37,475 nucleotides of DNA from CAZDET01 sp964504335 (lineage in GTDB: Bacteria; Bacteroidota; Bacteroidia; Chitinophagales; Saprospiraceae): the NCBI GenBank assembly GCA_964504335.1, contig CAZDET010000052.1:1-37475 (forward strand). Direction: 5' to 3'. Below the pieces are notes generated by a model that was given only the letters and a program-made list of their open reading frames with translations, was not told the DNA's origin and searched no databases. Positions within the stretch are counted from its first letter, which is position 1; every line of letters begins with the position of its first letter. The position numbers and the translations under genes are program-made. Of the stretch, positions 1-8,546 are shown in pieces.

Positions 1-209
1 GCGTGCGCGGCGCACGCGGCTACCAGCAATGGAAACGGCCGTGTGAAAACGTGGGCTATTTTGTGAGAACGGCTGCCGCGAGGGCAGTTATTGGATGGTG
101 CCGCAAAGATACGCGCTTATCAACACAGAAGCAAGCCCAAAACTATCGTACCGACCATTTTGGTGCGTTTGCCCTAATTAAGTTTTGCCCTGCGTAAAAA
201 AGTAACGCA
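1..209. other. Left-edge non-coding stretch
   Basis: This stretch lies downstream of the SRAP gene, which ends at 210 on the minus strand. It opens with a short GC-rich inverted repeat (GCGTGC/GCACGC, about 1-17) without a T-tail. A plus-strand open frame covers 3-197, but its translation resembles no family I know and has no plausible start context. I see no tRNA or promoter that I can defend here. Confidence 0.5.
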
Positions 210-887
210 TTAAAGCATTGCATCATGCAGCTGCGGTCCGTTATTCCGCACATTATTCACCTCCGTCGATACGGGGTAGCTTCGGAGGGTACCATCCGGA
301 GGAGGCGTAAGCAAGGCCAGAATGGTATCCAGGTCGGCATCTTTGCTTAGCCAGGTAGATTGCTGTTCCGATTCCTGGAGGAGCATGGGCATGCGATCGT
401 GGAGGCCGGTCACATCCGCGTTGGGAGGGCCAGTGATGATGGAATAGCTATACAAATAATCGGCCTCCGGATCGTCCTTGGGTTTCCAGCGTTCCCAGAT
501 GCCCGCCATGATGAGGAGGCGGTCGTCGGCCGGCAGGATGCGGAAGGGTTGCTTGGTCGAACCGCTGCGCTTCCATTCGTAAAAGCTGTCGGCAATTACC
601 AGGCACCGCTTTTCGCGAATGGGTTTTCGGAAAGAAGGCTTCTCGGCAATACTTTCGCTGCGGGCATTGATCAGGCGCGCGCCACCTTTTGTATCCTTGG
701 CCCAGAAAGGCACCAAGCCCCACTTGAACAGTTGTAGCCGGTCCGGATCGCGGTTGGTCAATACCAGTCCACGCTGGGTCGGGGCCACGTTGTAATTTTC
801 CGGCAGCTCGGAAGGCAACTGCAACGCATCCCCAAACTGCAGTTGGAGCATTTCTTCGGTTAGCACAATGGAGTAGCGGCCACACAT
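210..887 (-). CDS. yedK: SOS response-associated peptidase (SRAP/YedK-HMCES family)
   Basis: This 225-residue protein belongs to the SRAP family. Family members crosslink through Cys2 to abasic sites in single-stranded DNA and so shield them at replication forks. The sequence begins MCGRYS, giving the catalytic Cys after Met removal. It also has the INARSES block, which supplies the conserved Asn and Glu, the FYEW motif after the central strand, and HDRMPMLL, which carries the active-site His. Length is typical of the family. The start is fixed because Cys must be residue 2. The gene diverges from the heme A synthase gene across the DnaA-box-rich region. A fork-protection protein beside a candidate origin is suggestive, but the link is only positional. 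The family call is secure; the symbol follows the E. coli homologue. Confidence 0.93.
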   Translation of the reverse strand: MCGRYSIVLTEEMLQLQFGDALQLPSELPENYNVAPTQRGLVLTNRDPDRLQLFKWGLVPFWAKDTKGGARLINARSESIAEKPSFRKPIREKRCLVIADSFYEWKRSGSTKQPFRILPADDRLLIMAGIWERWKPKDDPEADYLYSYSIITGPPNADVTGLHDRMPMLLQESEQQSTWLSKDADLDTILALLTPPPDGTLRSYPVSTEVNNVRNNGPQLHDAML

Positions 888-1428
888 GGGCAGTTATTGA
901 TAGTTGGAAAAGAGGCAGTTATGCGTTATCCACACAAGCGTGGATAAACAACTTAAAGTGCTGATAATCAGATACTATAAAAATCAACCGTTTGTGGAAA
1001 AAACCGTCGATAATCCCGATGCTTTCCACATCCTGCTGGCTCTTTTTTCCACTTTCCCCGTTTTCCACCGTTTCCACCTATTTCCACAATGGCTTATTAG
1101 CCCCCTTTCCACAGTTTCTAACAAGTTATTAGCATGCAGTTTACATGGACTTTTCCAGTCGAAAAATAATTGGGTGTTGTTGGTAAATAGGCAAATGAAT
1201 GATGGTCAATCACTTAGTATGTGGAGAAGCTGTTGATTAACTACGCATAACTAGTAACATTTAATTAACCTAAAATTTACACTACTTTCCTTCCCCAAAT
1301 CCACACGCCTAATAATAATGATAGGGATAAAAAATTTTTTAAAATTAACAATACTATTACCATAACACAATGCTGCAAAAAGGCTCCACCTGTTTCCTTT
1401 GCGAACGCAATTCGAGAAAACGATCAGG
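888..1428. other. Candidate oriC: DnaA-box cluster plus AT-rich stretch
   Basis: No gene fits this 541-bp region. It carries a perfect DnaA box TTATCCACA at 926-934 facing a one-mismatch inverted copy at 939-947 (CGTGGATAA). A run of NTTTCCAC words follows: 993-1001 (inverted), 1022-1030, about 1043-1051, 1061-1069, 1070-1078, 1080-1088 and 1105-1113, with further TGTGGA/ATCCACA words near 1219 and 1299. The cluster is followed by a strongly AT-rich stretch at about 1240-1375, including an A/T run near 1328-1345 that could act as an unwinding element. Box clusters beside AT-rich DNA are the standard layout of bacterial origins. The two flanking genes diverge from it. The origin role is inferred; cumulative GC skew over the whole chromosome would be decisive. 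Confidence 0.5.
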
Positions 1429-2532
1429 ATGGAAGATGTACTAGCTAAAGCCCCGGAGCGATCCGATGCCGCCACCGACTCTACGAAGCGCTATCCCCGA
1501 CCGGTTCGCATCTGGATGATCATTGGAGTGGTCATGATCATTGGCCAGGTGGTTATTGGCGGGATTACCCGCCTGACGGGGTCCGGCTTGTCGATTACCA
1601 AATGGGAAATCGTCACGGGCACCCTGCCGCCCCTCAACGCCGCTCAGTGGGACGAAGCCTTTGATCTGTACAAAGCAACCCCGCAGTACGAGAAGATCAA
1701 CGAAGGGATGTCGATGGCCGATTTCAAGTTCATCTACTTCTGGGAGTATTTCCACCGCCTGTGGGCGCGTTCGATGGGATTTGTGTTTGCCATCCCCTTT
1801 GTCATCTTTTGGCGCAAGGGATGGCTCGACAGGCCCCTCATGCGGCGATTGGGAGTGACTATTGCGTTGGCAGCCACTGTGGCCTCCTTCGGCTGGATCA
1901 TGGTGGCCAGCGGCCTGATCGACCGCCCCTGGGTAAATGCCTACAAGCTCACCATGCATTTATCTCTGGCCTGCATCCTGTTTGCCTATTTCTTGTGGAC
2001 CACCTTCAAAGTACTCCAGCCCGAAGTTGCTGCTTTTCCACACCGAGGTTTAAAACTGTTTGGATATACCCTCACTGGCCTGCTGGCCATCCAGATTGTA
2101 TTGGGTGGAATTATGTCGGGGGCAAAGGCCGCTTTGTTCTACCCGACTTGGCCGGATATGAATGGCTATTTAATCCCACCGGTACTGCAGGATCCTACTA
2201 TGTGGAATGTGGAAAACATTGTGGATTACGACAGCGGGCTGTTTCTGCCCGCACTCGTTCAGTTGCTGCACCGGACGGTGGCTTACGCATTGACAGTCTT
2301 GCTGTTATACTTCGTTTACCGGCTTTTTCAAAAGCCGATTTCCCGCGCACTGCGCACGGGGAATTACCTGTTGATAACTCTGTTAGTTATTCAGGTAGGA
2401 CTTGGAATTGCAACGGTTGTCAGCAGTAAAGGTATGGTACCAGTTGATCTCGGAGTCGCTCACCAGGCAGGTGCTATCTTGTTGCTCTCTGCGCTGTTAT
2501 TCGTCGACTACCAGATGGCGGATGGAAAGTAA
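1429..2532 (+). CDS. ctaA: Heme A synthase, COX15/CtaA family
   Basis: This integral membrane enzyme oxidises the C8 methyl group of heme O to give heme A for cytochrome c oxidase. The 367-residue product has about eight hydrophobic helices. Signature stretches are GGITRLTGSGLSITKW near the N-terminus, EYFHR in the second conserved block, KLTMHLSLA, LLHRTVAYAL and GVAHQAGAILLL near the C-terminus. The His residues in these blocks are the expected heme ligands. I chose the ATG at 1429 rather than an in-frame TTG at 1399, because the ten extra residues add nothing conserved. No cytochrome oxidase genes are adjacent, so it stands alone between two DnaA-box clusters. COX15-type length and the GxxTRLTxSGLS motif make the family secure. 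Confidence 0.93.
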   Translation: MEDVLAKAPERSDAATDSTKRYPRPVRIWMIIGVVMIIGQVVIGGITRLTGSGLSITKWEIVTGTLPPLNAAQWDEAFDLYKATPQYEKINEGMSMADFKFIYFWEYFHRLWARSMGFVFAIPFVIFWRKGWLDRPLMRRLGVTIALAATVASFGWIMVASGLIDRPWVNAYKLTMHLSLACILFAYFLWTTFKVLQPEVAAFPHRGLKLFGYTLTGLLAIQIVLGGIMSGAKAALFYPTWPDMNGYLIPPVLQDPTMWNVENIVDYDSGLFLPALVQLLHRTVAYALTVLLLYFVYRLFQKPISRALRTGNYLLITLLVIQVGLGIATVVSSKGMVPVDLGVAHQAGAILLLSALLFVDYQMADGK

Positions 2533-2586
2533 TCCACAATTGTGGATAAATATGTGGAAATCTATACATCGCAATAGTTAGCGATG
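2530..2586. promoter_or_regulatory. Second DnaA-box group with small hairpin
   Basis: Directly after the heme A synthase stop there are three DnaA-like boxes in about 30 bp: TAATCCACA at 2530-2538, a perfect inverted box TGTGGATAA at 2541-2549, and TGTGGAAAT at 2553-2561. A 6-bp inverted repeat follows (CATCGC 2568-2573, GCGATG 2581-2586). The boxes match those at 888-1428, so the candidate origin may be bipartite with the heme A synthase gene between its halves. The hairpin might alternatively end transcription of that gene, but it lacks a clear T-tract. Confidence 0.45.
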
Positions 2587-2887
2587 CACTTTATAGATTT
2601 CGCGTTTTCCTTGTTGGGAAGATAAAAATAGGTATTAATTCGGGAATTTCCTACTATTGTTTGCTTAATCTGATGAACATTTTTAATCCCTACCCTACCT
2701 GCCAACGGGGAGGCAAGGAAGGTCCCTCCAGATCAATTTTCCTGGTATTCATATAAAAAAATACTCATCTCGTCGAGTCTGCTTGATTTCAGATAGCAAA
2801 TTATTGCAATATAGAGATAGGACAAGCGGACAATACTCCCCGACTCCACTTGACCCATTTCATTATCTACTTTAATCCTGATACTCC
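2587..2887. other. Intergenic, AT-rich, no gene found
   Basis: This is the remainder of the 355-bp gap before the small repeat-protein gene. It is AT-rich, with stretches such as AATAGGTATTAATTC near 2628 and an A-run at about 2756-2763. It should hold the promoter of the downstream gene, but I find no convincing match to the Bacteroidota pair TTTG/TAnnTTTG. No RNA gene was recognised. Confidence 0.4.
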
Positions 2888-3247
2888 ATGAAATTCTCTC
2901 AAGTAATCAATGCGGTACTTTTTGTAGTGGCTTTGTGCATGGGTGCTAGCCTACTTCATACCTCAACCACCGATGCCCTATCCGAAGGCACCGAAATCGG
3001 TAGTCATCTTCTTTTGATGGAAACTGAGTCTACCGGTGGTGGTGGAATTCGTAGTATAGCATTAACTGATGGTAGTGGTTCCGGCGGAAATCGCAGTGTA
3101 GCGGTAACTGATGGTGTTGGCACCGGCGGAAATCGCAGTGTGGCACTAACTGATGGTACTGGCACCGGCGGAAATCGTTTTACGGAATCAACCGGCGGTG
3201 GTGGCAGATACGTCACTCGGAGAGGTGGCGTGATGGGCAATGGCTAG
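2888..3247 (+). CDS. Small secreted Gly-rich repeat protein, unknown function
   Basis: This 119-residue product matches no family I recognise. Residues 1-30 look like a Sec signal peptide: Lys2, a hydrophobic core at about 7-22, and a small-residue exit at TTDA. The mature part holds three 14-residue tandem repeats at 55-68, 69-82 and 83-96 with the pattern R-S-(I/V)-A-x-T-D-G-x-G-x-G-G-N. The array is bracketed by two copies of ESTGGGG (47-53 and 100-106) and ends in a basic/Gly tail RYVTRRGGVMGNG. There are no Cys residues outside the signal peptide. The hairpin terminator 23 bp downstream shows it is transcribed as its own unit. It might be a surface or matrix protein, a calcium-binding Asp/Gly repeat, or a multi-core peptide precursor cut at Arg; none of these is shown. 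Confidence 0.7.
   Translation: MKFSQVINAVLFVVALCMGASLLHTSTTDALSEGTEIGSHLLLMETESTGGGGIRSIALTDGSGSGGNRSVAVTDGVGTGGNRSVALTDGTGTGGNRFTESTGGGGRYVTRRGGVMGNG
3050..3175 (+). repeat. Three 42-bp tandem repeats inside the small secreted protein gene
   Basis: The repeats run 3050-3091, 3092-3133 and 3134-3175, each encoding 14 residues. Copies two and three differ at only a handful of bases and copy one is more diverged. This pattern suggests duplication and possible copy-number variation between strains. All units stay in frame, so selection is on the protein. Confidence 0.85.
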
Positions 3248-3269
3248 TCCTTACTTTCAGCAGCTAGCA

Positions 3270-3309
3270 AAAAGCGAAAGGGCCTAATCCATCTGGCCCT
3301 TTCGCTTTT
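3270..3309. terminator. Strong intrinsic terminator
   Basis: A perfect 15-bp stem (AAAAGCGAAAGGGCC at 3270-3284 with its complement at 3295-3309) encloses a 10-nt loop. The right arm ends in TTTT, and the A-run at its left makes it usable from either strand. It follows the small repeat-protein gene by 22 bp. Confidence 0.88.
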
Positions 3310-3575
3310 GTATTTAAATCGGACTATAGATTACTGTACAAATCACTTCTTTCGCAAAAAGTAGGGCATCCGACCTAACCTATTAGAAAAAAATCGGTTT
3401 ACCCATTACAAATAGTATTGACCCCACCTTAGTGTTAAACACAACCGATCACCTACCACTTAGGCTTTGACCTTGGAATTGTCTGGTGCGTTATCGCCAC
3501 TCTTAACAGAGCGGGTGATATCCTTATCAGATGCCTCCCCTCATTATTCTTTCATAGAAAATTAAATACACAGTT

Positions 3576-6500
3576 ATGATGGGAAAATTACCACATCTGC
3601 TTTTCACTGCGCTAGCCGTACTACTGGTTAGCCAGCTAGGTCTTTCTCAGACCAATTTCACGGCCCGCCTGAACGGCCACCAGGAAGTACAGCCGGTCGC
3701 TACTTCCGGGACCGGTTCCGTCACGGCGACGCTTGACGGAGACCAACTGATTGTGACCGGTGCTTTTAGTAACCTGAGCAGCCCCTTCGACGCCACCGTC
3801 GCAGGAGGCGCCCACATCCACCTGGGGTACGCCGGCGAAAACGGGGGCATCGTATTTCCGATCACCGTCGATACCGATCCCGATTTATTGGGTGGAACCA
3901 TCGAAGCTGCGGATAATACCTTTGGCCTCACCCAAGGAGAAATCGACCAGTTGGAGAGACGGCAGCTGTACGTTAACATCCACACCGAGCAGTTTCAGGG
4001 CGGAGAAATCCGCGGCCAGCTGCTGCCGGCGGATAAAGAATACTTCAGTGCTACGCTGCTTGGTTCTAACGAAGTGCCTGCCGTCATGACGCAGGCAAGC
4101 GGCGCGGTTATTCTCGAGCTGGACGGCAACGAACTGGTAGTCACCGGATCATTTGACGATCTGCAGGGCGATTTTGCTAGCCAGATCCAGGGTGGCGCGC
4201 ATTTGCACCTCGGCCTGGCAGGTACCAATGGTGGTATCACCCAAAATCTGGCCGTCAGCCTCGATGCGGATAACTTCGGAGGAATCTTCACCGCGGCTAA
4301 TAACACTTACACCTTATCAAATGAGCAGGTAACTGCTCTCCGTGCACGGGAGATCTATGTTAATATCCACTCGGAGTTCAGCTTGTCGGGTGAGCTGCGC
4401 GGGCAGGTTACCGCACTGGCAGATGCGGTCTTCCGGGCGCATCTGAGCGGCAGTAACGAATACCCTGCGGTAACCAGCACGGGCACCGGGCAAGTACTCG
4501 GTGAGGTGATTGGCGATTCCCTGATCGTGAGCGGTACCTTCGGGAGCCTGCAAAGTCCGGTCAACATCAACATCCTGGGTGGTGCGCACTTGCACGCCGG
4601 CTATGCCGGCCAGAACGGTCCGGTAGAAATCCAGCTCGTACCGGCCTTCGATGGAGATACTTTGGGCGGCTCTTTTGCCGCTTCTGTCAACCGCTTCTTG
4701 CTAACGCCAGCACAAAAATCACTACTGCTCGACCGTGGCGTGTACCTCAACATTCACACCTTCGACTTCGGTGCCGGCGAAATTCGCGGGCAGATGCTCA
4801 ACGAAAGCCAGGCGGCCTTCACCGCTTATCTATCCGGTAGTAATGAAGTTCCCGACGTAACTACGCGGGCGCACGGGATGGTCAAGGTAGAGCTGTCGGG
4901 GAATCTGATCGTGGCTTCCGGTTCTTTCAATGAAATGAGCAGCGCGCTGGCTGCCAATATCCTGGGCGGTGCCCATTTGCACGCCGGTTACCCCGGCCAG
5001 AATGGTCCGGTAGTGCTGGTACTTGCTTCCACTACGGAGGGCGACTCTACCAGCGGTGTTTTTTCGGCCTCGGAAAATATCTTTGCCGATACAGCCGGCA
5101 CCCTGGCCGATACACTAATGGACCGCTTTTTCTACGTAAACGTACACTCCATCAATCAGCCGGCCGGCGAAATTCGCGGAAGCGTATTGGCAGAGGCGAC
5201 CTCTTACTTTAATATTCCGCTCAGCGGTGCCAGTGAGCCTAACCCACCGGTCAATACAGCCGGCGGCGGCATGGCAGCCGTAGAGTTAGTAGATACCACT
5301 GCGGTGATCGTCGGTAGCTTTTCCGGCCTGGAGAGCGACTTTGCCTTCGACATTGCCGGTGGTGCACACATTCACAGCAATTACGCCGGGAGCAACGGTG
5401 GTATTCAGGTGTTCCTGAATACGGAAATCGATGGCGACAATCGCGGAGGCATCATGCTGGCCGATAGTAACCGCTACGCCCTTCGACCGACCTTGGTGGA
5501 TTCGCTGAAGGCTCGCAATCTCTACGTCAACATTCATACTACCGATCAACCGGGTGGAGAAATCCGCGGGCAGCTATTGCCGCTTGCCACCTCCTATTTT
5601 CACGCGAGTTTATTACCCATCAATGAAGTGCCGCCGGTTATCAACGATACGGCGTTCGGAGGACTCAAGTTGGAGTTGAACGATACGACACTCACCGTAA
5701 CGGGAAGTTTCAACGACCTGCAAAGCGACTTCAATACCGATATTGGTGCTCACCTTCATTTGGCAGCTGCCGGGCGCAACGGCGATGTGGTCTTTGTGCT
5801 CAATACCAACTTAAGTGATGACCTGCGCAACGGCGTGTATCTGGCGGATAGCAATCGCTTCGAGCTGACCTCCGATCAAATCGATGCCTTATTCAATGGC
5901 CGCTATTACGCCAATATTCACAGTGTGGATAATCCGGCTGGAGCAGTGCGGGGGCAACTCACCAGCGAAGCCAATACCTTCCCGGAGACTTCCATGATCT
6001 TGGCTCCGGCCGATAATGCGGCAATTACGCTCGCCGGTCTTCCTACCGAACCGTTCACCGCTACCTACGCCGGATCAATGGATATGGATAGTGATTCGAT
6101 TGCCTACATCTGGCAGTTGGCGGCAGACGCAAATTTCGAAACAGTTCTTTTTGCCGCCAATACGGGGCAGGACACCTTCTTCACTACCGATTTCGGCACG
6201 GTCGATCTATTACTCGAATCCGCCAGCGTAGCGGTTGGAGCAACGGTGACGCTCTACCACCGGGTGCTCGTTTCGGATGGCAGCAACAATACAGCTAGCG
6301 AGGGAGCAGCCGTGGTCATTACCCGCGGAGTCGTTACGAACCTGGAAGACTTCCAGCCACGAGGATTCGAGGCCGCCCTCTACCCTACTATCGTGCGCAC
6401 CGGACAAGTGCAGATAGAGGTACAATCGGAAGAAGCATTCTCTTCTGAGGTGCTCATTATCAATCAGTTAGGTGCAGTAGTGAGCCGCCGAAAGCTTCGC

Positions 6501-6620
6501 TTTACTCCTGGTAATCAGATCGAACAACTACCTGTCGGCAATCTGCCGAGCGGCACGTATTTTCTGAGTATGCAACGCGATGGTCAGTGGATCTTCACCG
6601 ATCGCTTCATTATTAACTGA
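3576..6620 (+). CDS. Six-CHRD-domain protein secreted by the type IX system
   Basis: The 1014-residue product begins with a signal peptide (about 1-25, cut near LSQ). Six CHRD domains follow at roughly 27-151, 156-279, 285-409, 414-539, 544-669 and 674-796. Each has the L-x-G-x-x-E-V-x-P-V opening, a GGAHxHxGYAGxNG centre (shortened to GAHLH in the sixth) and a closing YVNIHT...GGEIRGQL. CHRD is the chordin repeat; its bacterial role is unknown. Residues 803-917 form a fibronectin-III-like beta domain. Residues about 930-1014 are a T9SS type A sorting domain with a conserved Gly-Thr-Tyr-Phe strand and FIIN end, so the protein should cross the outer membrane and be anchored or released. ATG 3576 or 3579 could be the start. 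Domain calls are firm; function is not. Confidence 0.93.
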   Translation: MMGKLPHLLFTALAVLLVSQLGLSQTNFTARLNGHQEVQPVATSGTGSVTATLDGDQLIVTGAFSNLSSPFDATVAGGAHIHLGYAGENGGIVFPITVDTDPDLLGGTIEAADNTFGLTQGEIDQLERRQLYVNIHTEQFQGGEIRGQLLPADKEYFSATLLGSNEVPAVMTQASGAVILELDGNELVVTGSFDDLQGDFASQIQGGAHLHLGLAGTNGGITQNLAVSLDADNFGGIFTAANNTYTLSNEQVTALRAREIYVNIHSEFSLSGELRGQVTALADAVFRAHLSGSNEYPAVTSTGTGQVLGEVIGDSLIVSGTFGSLQSPVNINILGGAHLHAGYAGQNGPVEIQLVPAFDGDTLGGSFAASVNRFLLTPAQKSLLLDRGVYLNIHTFDFGAGEIRGQMLNESQAAFTAYLSGSNEVPDVTTRAHGMVKVELSGNLIVASGSFNEMSSALAANILGGAHLHAGYPGQNGPVVLVLASTTEGDSTSGVFSASENIFADTAGTLADTLMDRFFYVNVHSINQPAGEIRGSVLAEATSYFNIPLSGASEPNPPVNTAGGGMAAVELVDTTAVIVGSFSGLESDFAFDIAGGAHIHSNYAGSNGGIQVFLNTEIDGDNRGGIMLADSNRYALRPTLVDSLKARNLYVNIHTTDQPGGEIRGQLLPLATSYFHASLLPINEVPPVINDTAFGGLKLELNDTTLTVTGSFNDLQSDFNTDIGAHLHLAAAGRNGDVVFVLNTNLSDDLRNGVYLADSNRFELTSDQIDALFNGRYYANIHSVDNPAGAVRGQLTSEANTFPETSMILAPADNAAITLAGLPTEPFTATYAGSMDMDSDSIAYIWQLAADANFETVLFAANTGQDTFFTTDFGTVDLLLESASVAVGATVTLYHRVLVSDGSNNTASEGAAVVITRGVVTNLEDFQPRGFEAALYPTIVRTGQVQIEVQSEEAFSSEVLIINQLGAVVSRRKLRFTPGNQIEQLPVGNLPSGTYFLSMQRDGQWIFTDRFIIN

Positions 6621-6672
6621 TTTTTAGCCTGTTAGACGCTTATTTCAACGGCTAACTACCGCATTACACGCG

Positions 6673-6705
6673 AAAAGCCCGGTCTCCGCAAAGAGCCGGG
6701 CTTTT
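6673..6705. terminator. Bidirectional terminator between convergent genes
   Basis: AAAAGCCCGG (6673-6682) pairs with CCGGGCTTTT (6696-6705), giving a 10-bp stem that can extend inward through TCT/AGA with one bulged base. It has A-run and T-run flanks, so it can stop the CHRD gene from the left and the serine palmitoyltransferase-like gene from the right. Confidence 0.85.
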
Positions 6706-6727
6706 CCATTCTTGCCAGGTTTATAAC

Positions 6728-7978
6728 TTAATCAGTAGTAATCGCCTTCCCTTCTTCGAGGTAAATACCGGCCTCCAACTTCTTGCGAACGGCTTTGAAG
6801 GCGGCCAGCGTTTCTTCGATATCTTCGAGGCTGTGGGCAGCCGTAGGAATCAAACGCAGGAGAATCATCCCTTTCGGAATGATCGGGTAGAGCACCACGG
6901 AACAGAATATGCCGTGGTTTTCGCGGATGTCGCGCACCAATGCACCCGCTTCACCGACGGTACCCTTCATGTAGACTGGAGTAACGCAGGCGGTCGTGTC
7001 GCCGATATCGAAACCAGCTTCGCGCAGACCATTTTGCAGCGCATTGACATTGCGCCACAGTCGCTCCCGCAATTCGGGCATGCTGCGCAGCATTTCCAGG
7101 CGCTTCAGGCCTCCGATCACCATCGGCATGGGCAGCGATTTGGCGAATACCTGCGAGCGCAGATTGTAGCGAAGCACGTCGATGATTTCCTTGTCACCAC
7201 CTACGAAGGCACCGATACCGGCCATCGACTTGGCGAAGGTACTGAAGTAGAGGTCGATATCGTCCTGCACGCCTTGTGCTTCACCGGCACCAATACCTTT
7301 TTCACCGAGAGTACCGAATCCGTGGGCGTCATCGACGAGCAGGCGGAAATTGTATTCCTTCTTAAACTCGACGATTTCCTTGAGAATACCTTGCTCACCG
7401 CGCATGCCAAAGACCCCTTCCGTGACGACCAGAATGCCGCCGCCGGTTTCCTCTGCCATGACGGCTGCCTTGGCAATTTGCTTGCGGAAGCTCTCGATAT
7501 CGTTGTGCTCGTAGGGCAAGCGCTTGCCCAGGTGCATCCGGATACCGTCGTAGATGCAAGCGTGATCTTCTTTGTCGTAAACGACGATATCGCGGCGATC
7601 GAGTAGCGTATCCACGATAGAAAGAATGCCCTGATAGCCGTAATTGAGCAACAGGACGGCTTCCTTTTCAATGAAATCAGCCAATTCGGCTTCGAGTTGT
7701 TCGTGGTGCTTGGTCTCTCCGGACATGATGCGTGCGCCCATTGGGTAGGCCATGCCGTAATCGGCTGCCGCCTGCGCATCCACTTCGCGTACTTCCGGAT
7801 GGTTGCCGAGGCCGAGGTAATTGTTAATACTCCAAACAATCATTTCCCGCCCTTGAAAGCGCATCCGGGGAGCGAGCTCTCCCTCCAGTTTCGGGAAGGC
7901 AAAATAGCCGTGCGCCACATCTTGATACTGACCGAGAGGGCCTCGGTCCTTCTGAAACTTTTCGAACAAGTCTCTCAT
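6728..7978 (-). CDS. spt: Alpha-oxoamine synthase, serine palmitoyltransferase-like
   Basis: This PLP enzyme of 416 residues belongs to the alpha-oxoamine synthase group (KBL, BioF, HemA, SPT). Visible active-site features are His139 in the HACIYDG block that stacks on PLP, Asp217 in DDAHGFG (216-222), and the Schiff-base Lys250 in FAKSMAGIGAFV. Its opening, GPLGQYxxVAxGYFAFPKLEGEL, and its closing segment resemble the conserved Bacteroidota protein usually annotated as serine palmitoyltransferase or KBL-like aminotransferase. If it is SPT, it condenses serine with an acyl-CoA to 3-ketosphinganine, the first step of bacterial sphingolipids. The neighbouring rhodanese lipoprotein and mvaD genes do not decide the substrate. 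Family certain, substrate likely but unproven. Confidence 0.85.
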   Translation of the reverse strand: MRDLFEKFQKDRGPLGQYQDVAHGYFAFPKLEGELAPRMRFQGREMIVWSINNYLGLGNHPEVREVDAQAAADYGMAYPMGARIMSGETKHHEQLEAELADFIEKEAVLLLNYGYQGILSIVDTLLDRRDIVVYDKEDHACIYDGIRMHLGKRLPYEHNDIESFRKQIAKAAVMAEETGGGILVVTEGVFGMRGEQGILKEIVEFKKEYNFRLLVDDAHGFGTLGEKGIGAGEAQGVQDDIDLYFSTFAKSMAGIGAFVGGDKEIIDVLRYNLRSQVFAKSLPMPMVIGGLKRLEMLRSMPELRERLWRNVNALQNGLREAGFDIGDTTACVTPVYMKGTVGEAGALVRDIRENHGIFCSVVLYPIIPKGMILLRLIPTAAHSLEDIEETLAAFKAVRKKLEAGIYLEEGKAITTD

Positions 7979-8020
7979 GTACTTCGTGTTTGGATCGCTG
8001 GGGCTCTGCTAGATAGTTAC

Positions 8021-8545
8021 TCACCATTGTGTTCGGAGCGAGTCGTTAGTCATCCACTTGCTCCAGCGTTTGTTAAAGGTATGAATGCGATTGGTAGGGC
8101 GGTCATTCGAGTCGACCAGTGGCAGACCCCGTTCCGCCCACGCAAAAATACTGCCGTACAAATTGTATACCTGGGAGTATCCTTCCTTCCGTAACTTTTC
8201 TCCCATGCGATCACTCCGGTACCCAATAGTACAGTATAAAATGATAGTATCGGAGGAAGCAAAGGAGTGAAGAAGGTGGAGATTTAAGTCGGGGTAAGGC
8301 ATCCAGACCGCTGTCGGCAAATGGCTTACCTCGTATTCTTCCCAAGAACGAACGTCAAAGATAGGAACTTCTCCCAGATTCCGGTATACTTCCCGGGCTC
8401 CCATTAATTTGGTATCGAACGGAAGCATACGCGTCAGCTTGCGATCGAAGGCCGAGTTCTGCAGCGGGGGGCGATCGACGGGTACCGATCGTTGGCAGCT
8501 ACCCAGAAGCAGGCTCGCCAGAATAATCCAACTGTTGCGCTTCAT
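8021..8545 (-). CDS. Rhodanese-domain lipoprotein
   Basis: The 174-residue product starts with a lipoprotein signal: a basic N-terminus, a hydrophobic core and the lipobox LLGSC, which makes Cys17 the lipidated residue. A rhodanese fold follows, with IFDVRSWEEYEVSHLPTA at about 62-79 and the active-site loop Cys105-Thr-Ile-Gly-Tyr-Arg in LYCTIGYRSD. A catalytic Cys is present, so sulfur transfer or another persulfide or thiol role in the periplasm is possible. Its start lies 1 bp after the mvaD stop, and the gene sits 42 bp before the serine palmitoyltransferase-like gene, so the three are probably co-transcribed. The sulfur donor and acceptor cannot be inferred. Confidence 0.88.
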   Translation of the reverse strand: MKRNSWIILASLLLGSCQRSVPVDRPPLQNSAFDRKLTRMLPFDTKLMGAREVYRNLGEVPIFDVRSWEEYEVSHLPTAVWMPYPDLNLHLLHSFASSDTIILYCTIGYRSDRMGEKLRKEGYSQVYNLYGSIFAWAERGLPLVDSNDRPTNRIHTFNKRWSKWMTNDSLRTQW

Positions 8546-8546
8546 A

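Noticed and set aside
3..197. Open frame of 64 residues at the left edge
   Set aside because: No family resemblance, composition typical of a chance frame, and no supporting start context.
904..1236. Open frame of 110 residues across the DnaA-box cluster
   Set aside because: It translates the repeated TTTCCAC words into low-information Phe/Pro/His-rich sequence (FPVFHRFHLFPQW); the DNA pattern explains it better than a protein.
3050..3175. CRISPR-like direct repeats
   Set aside because: The 42-bp units are contiguous without spacers and stay in frame within a protein with a signal peptide.
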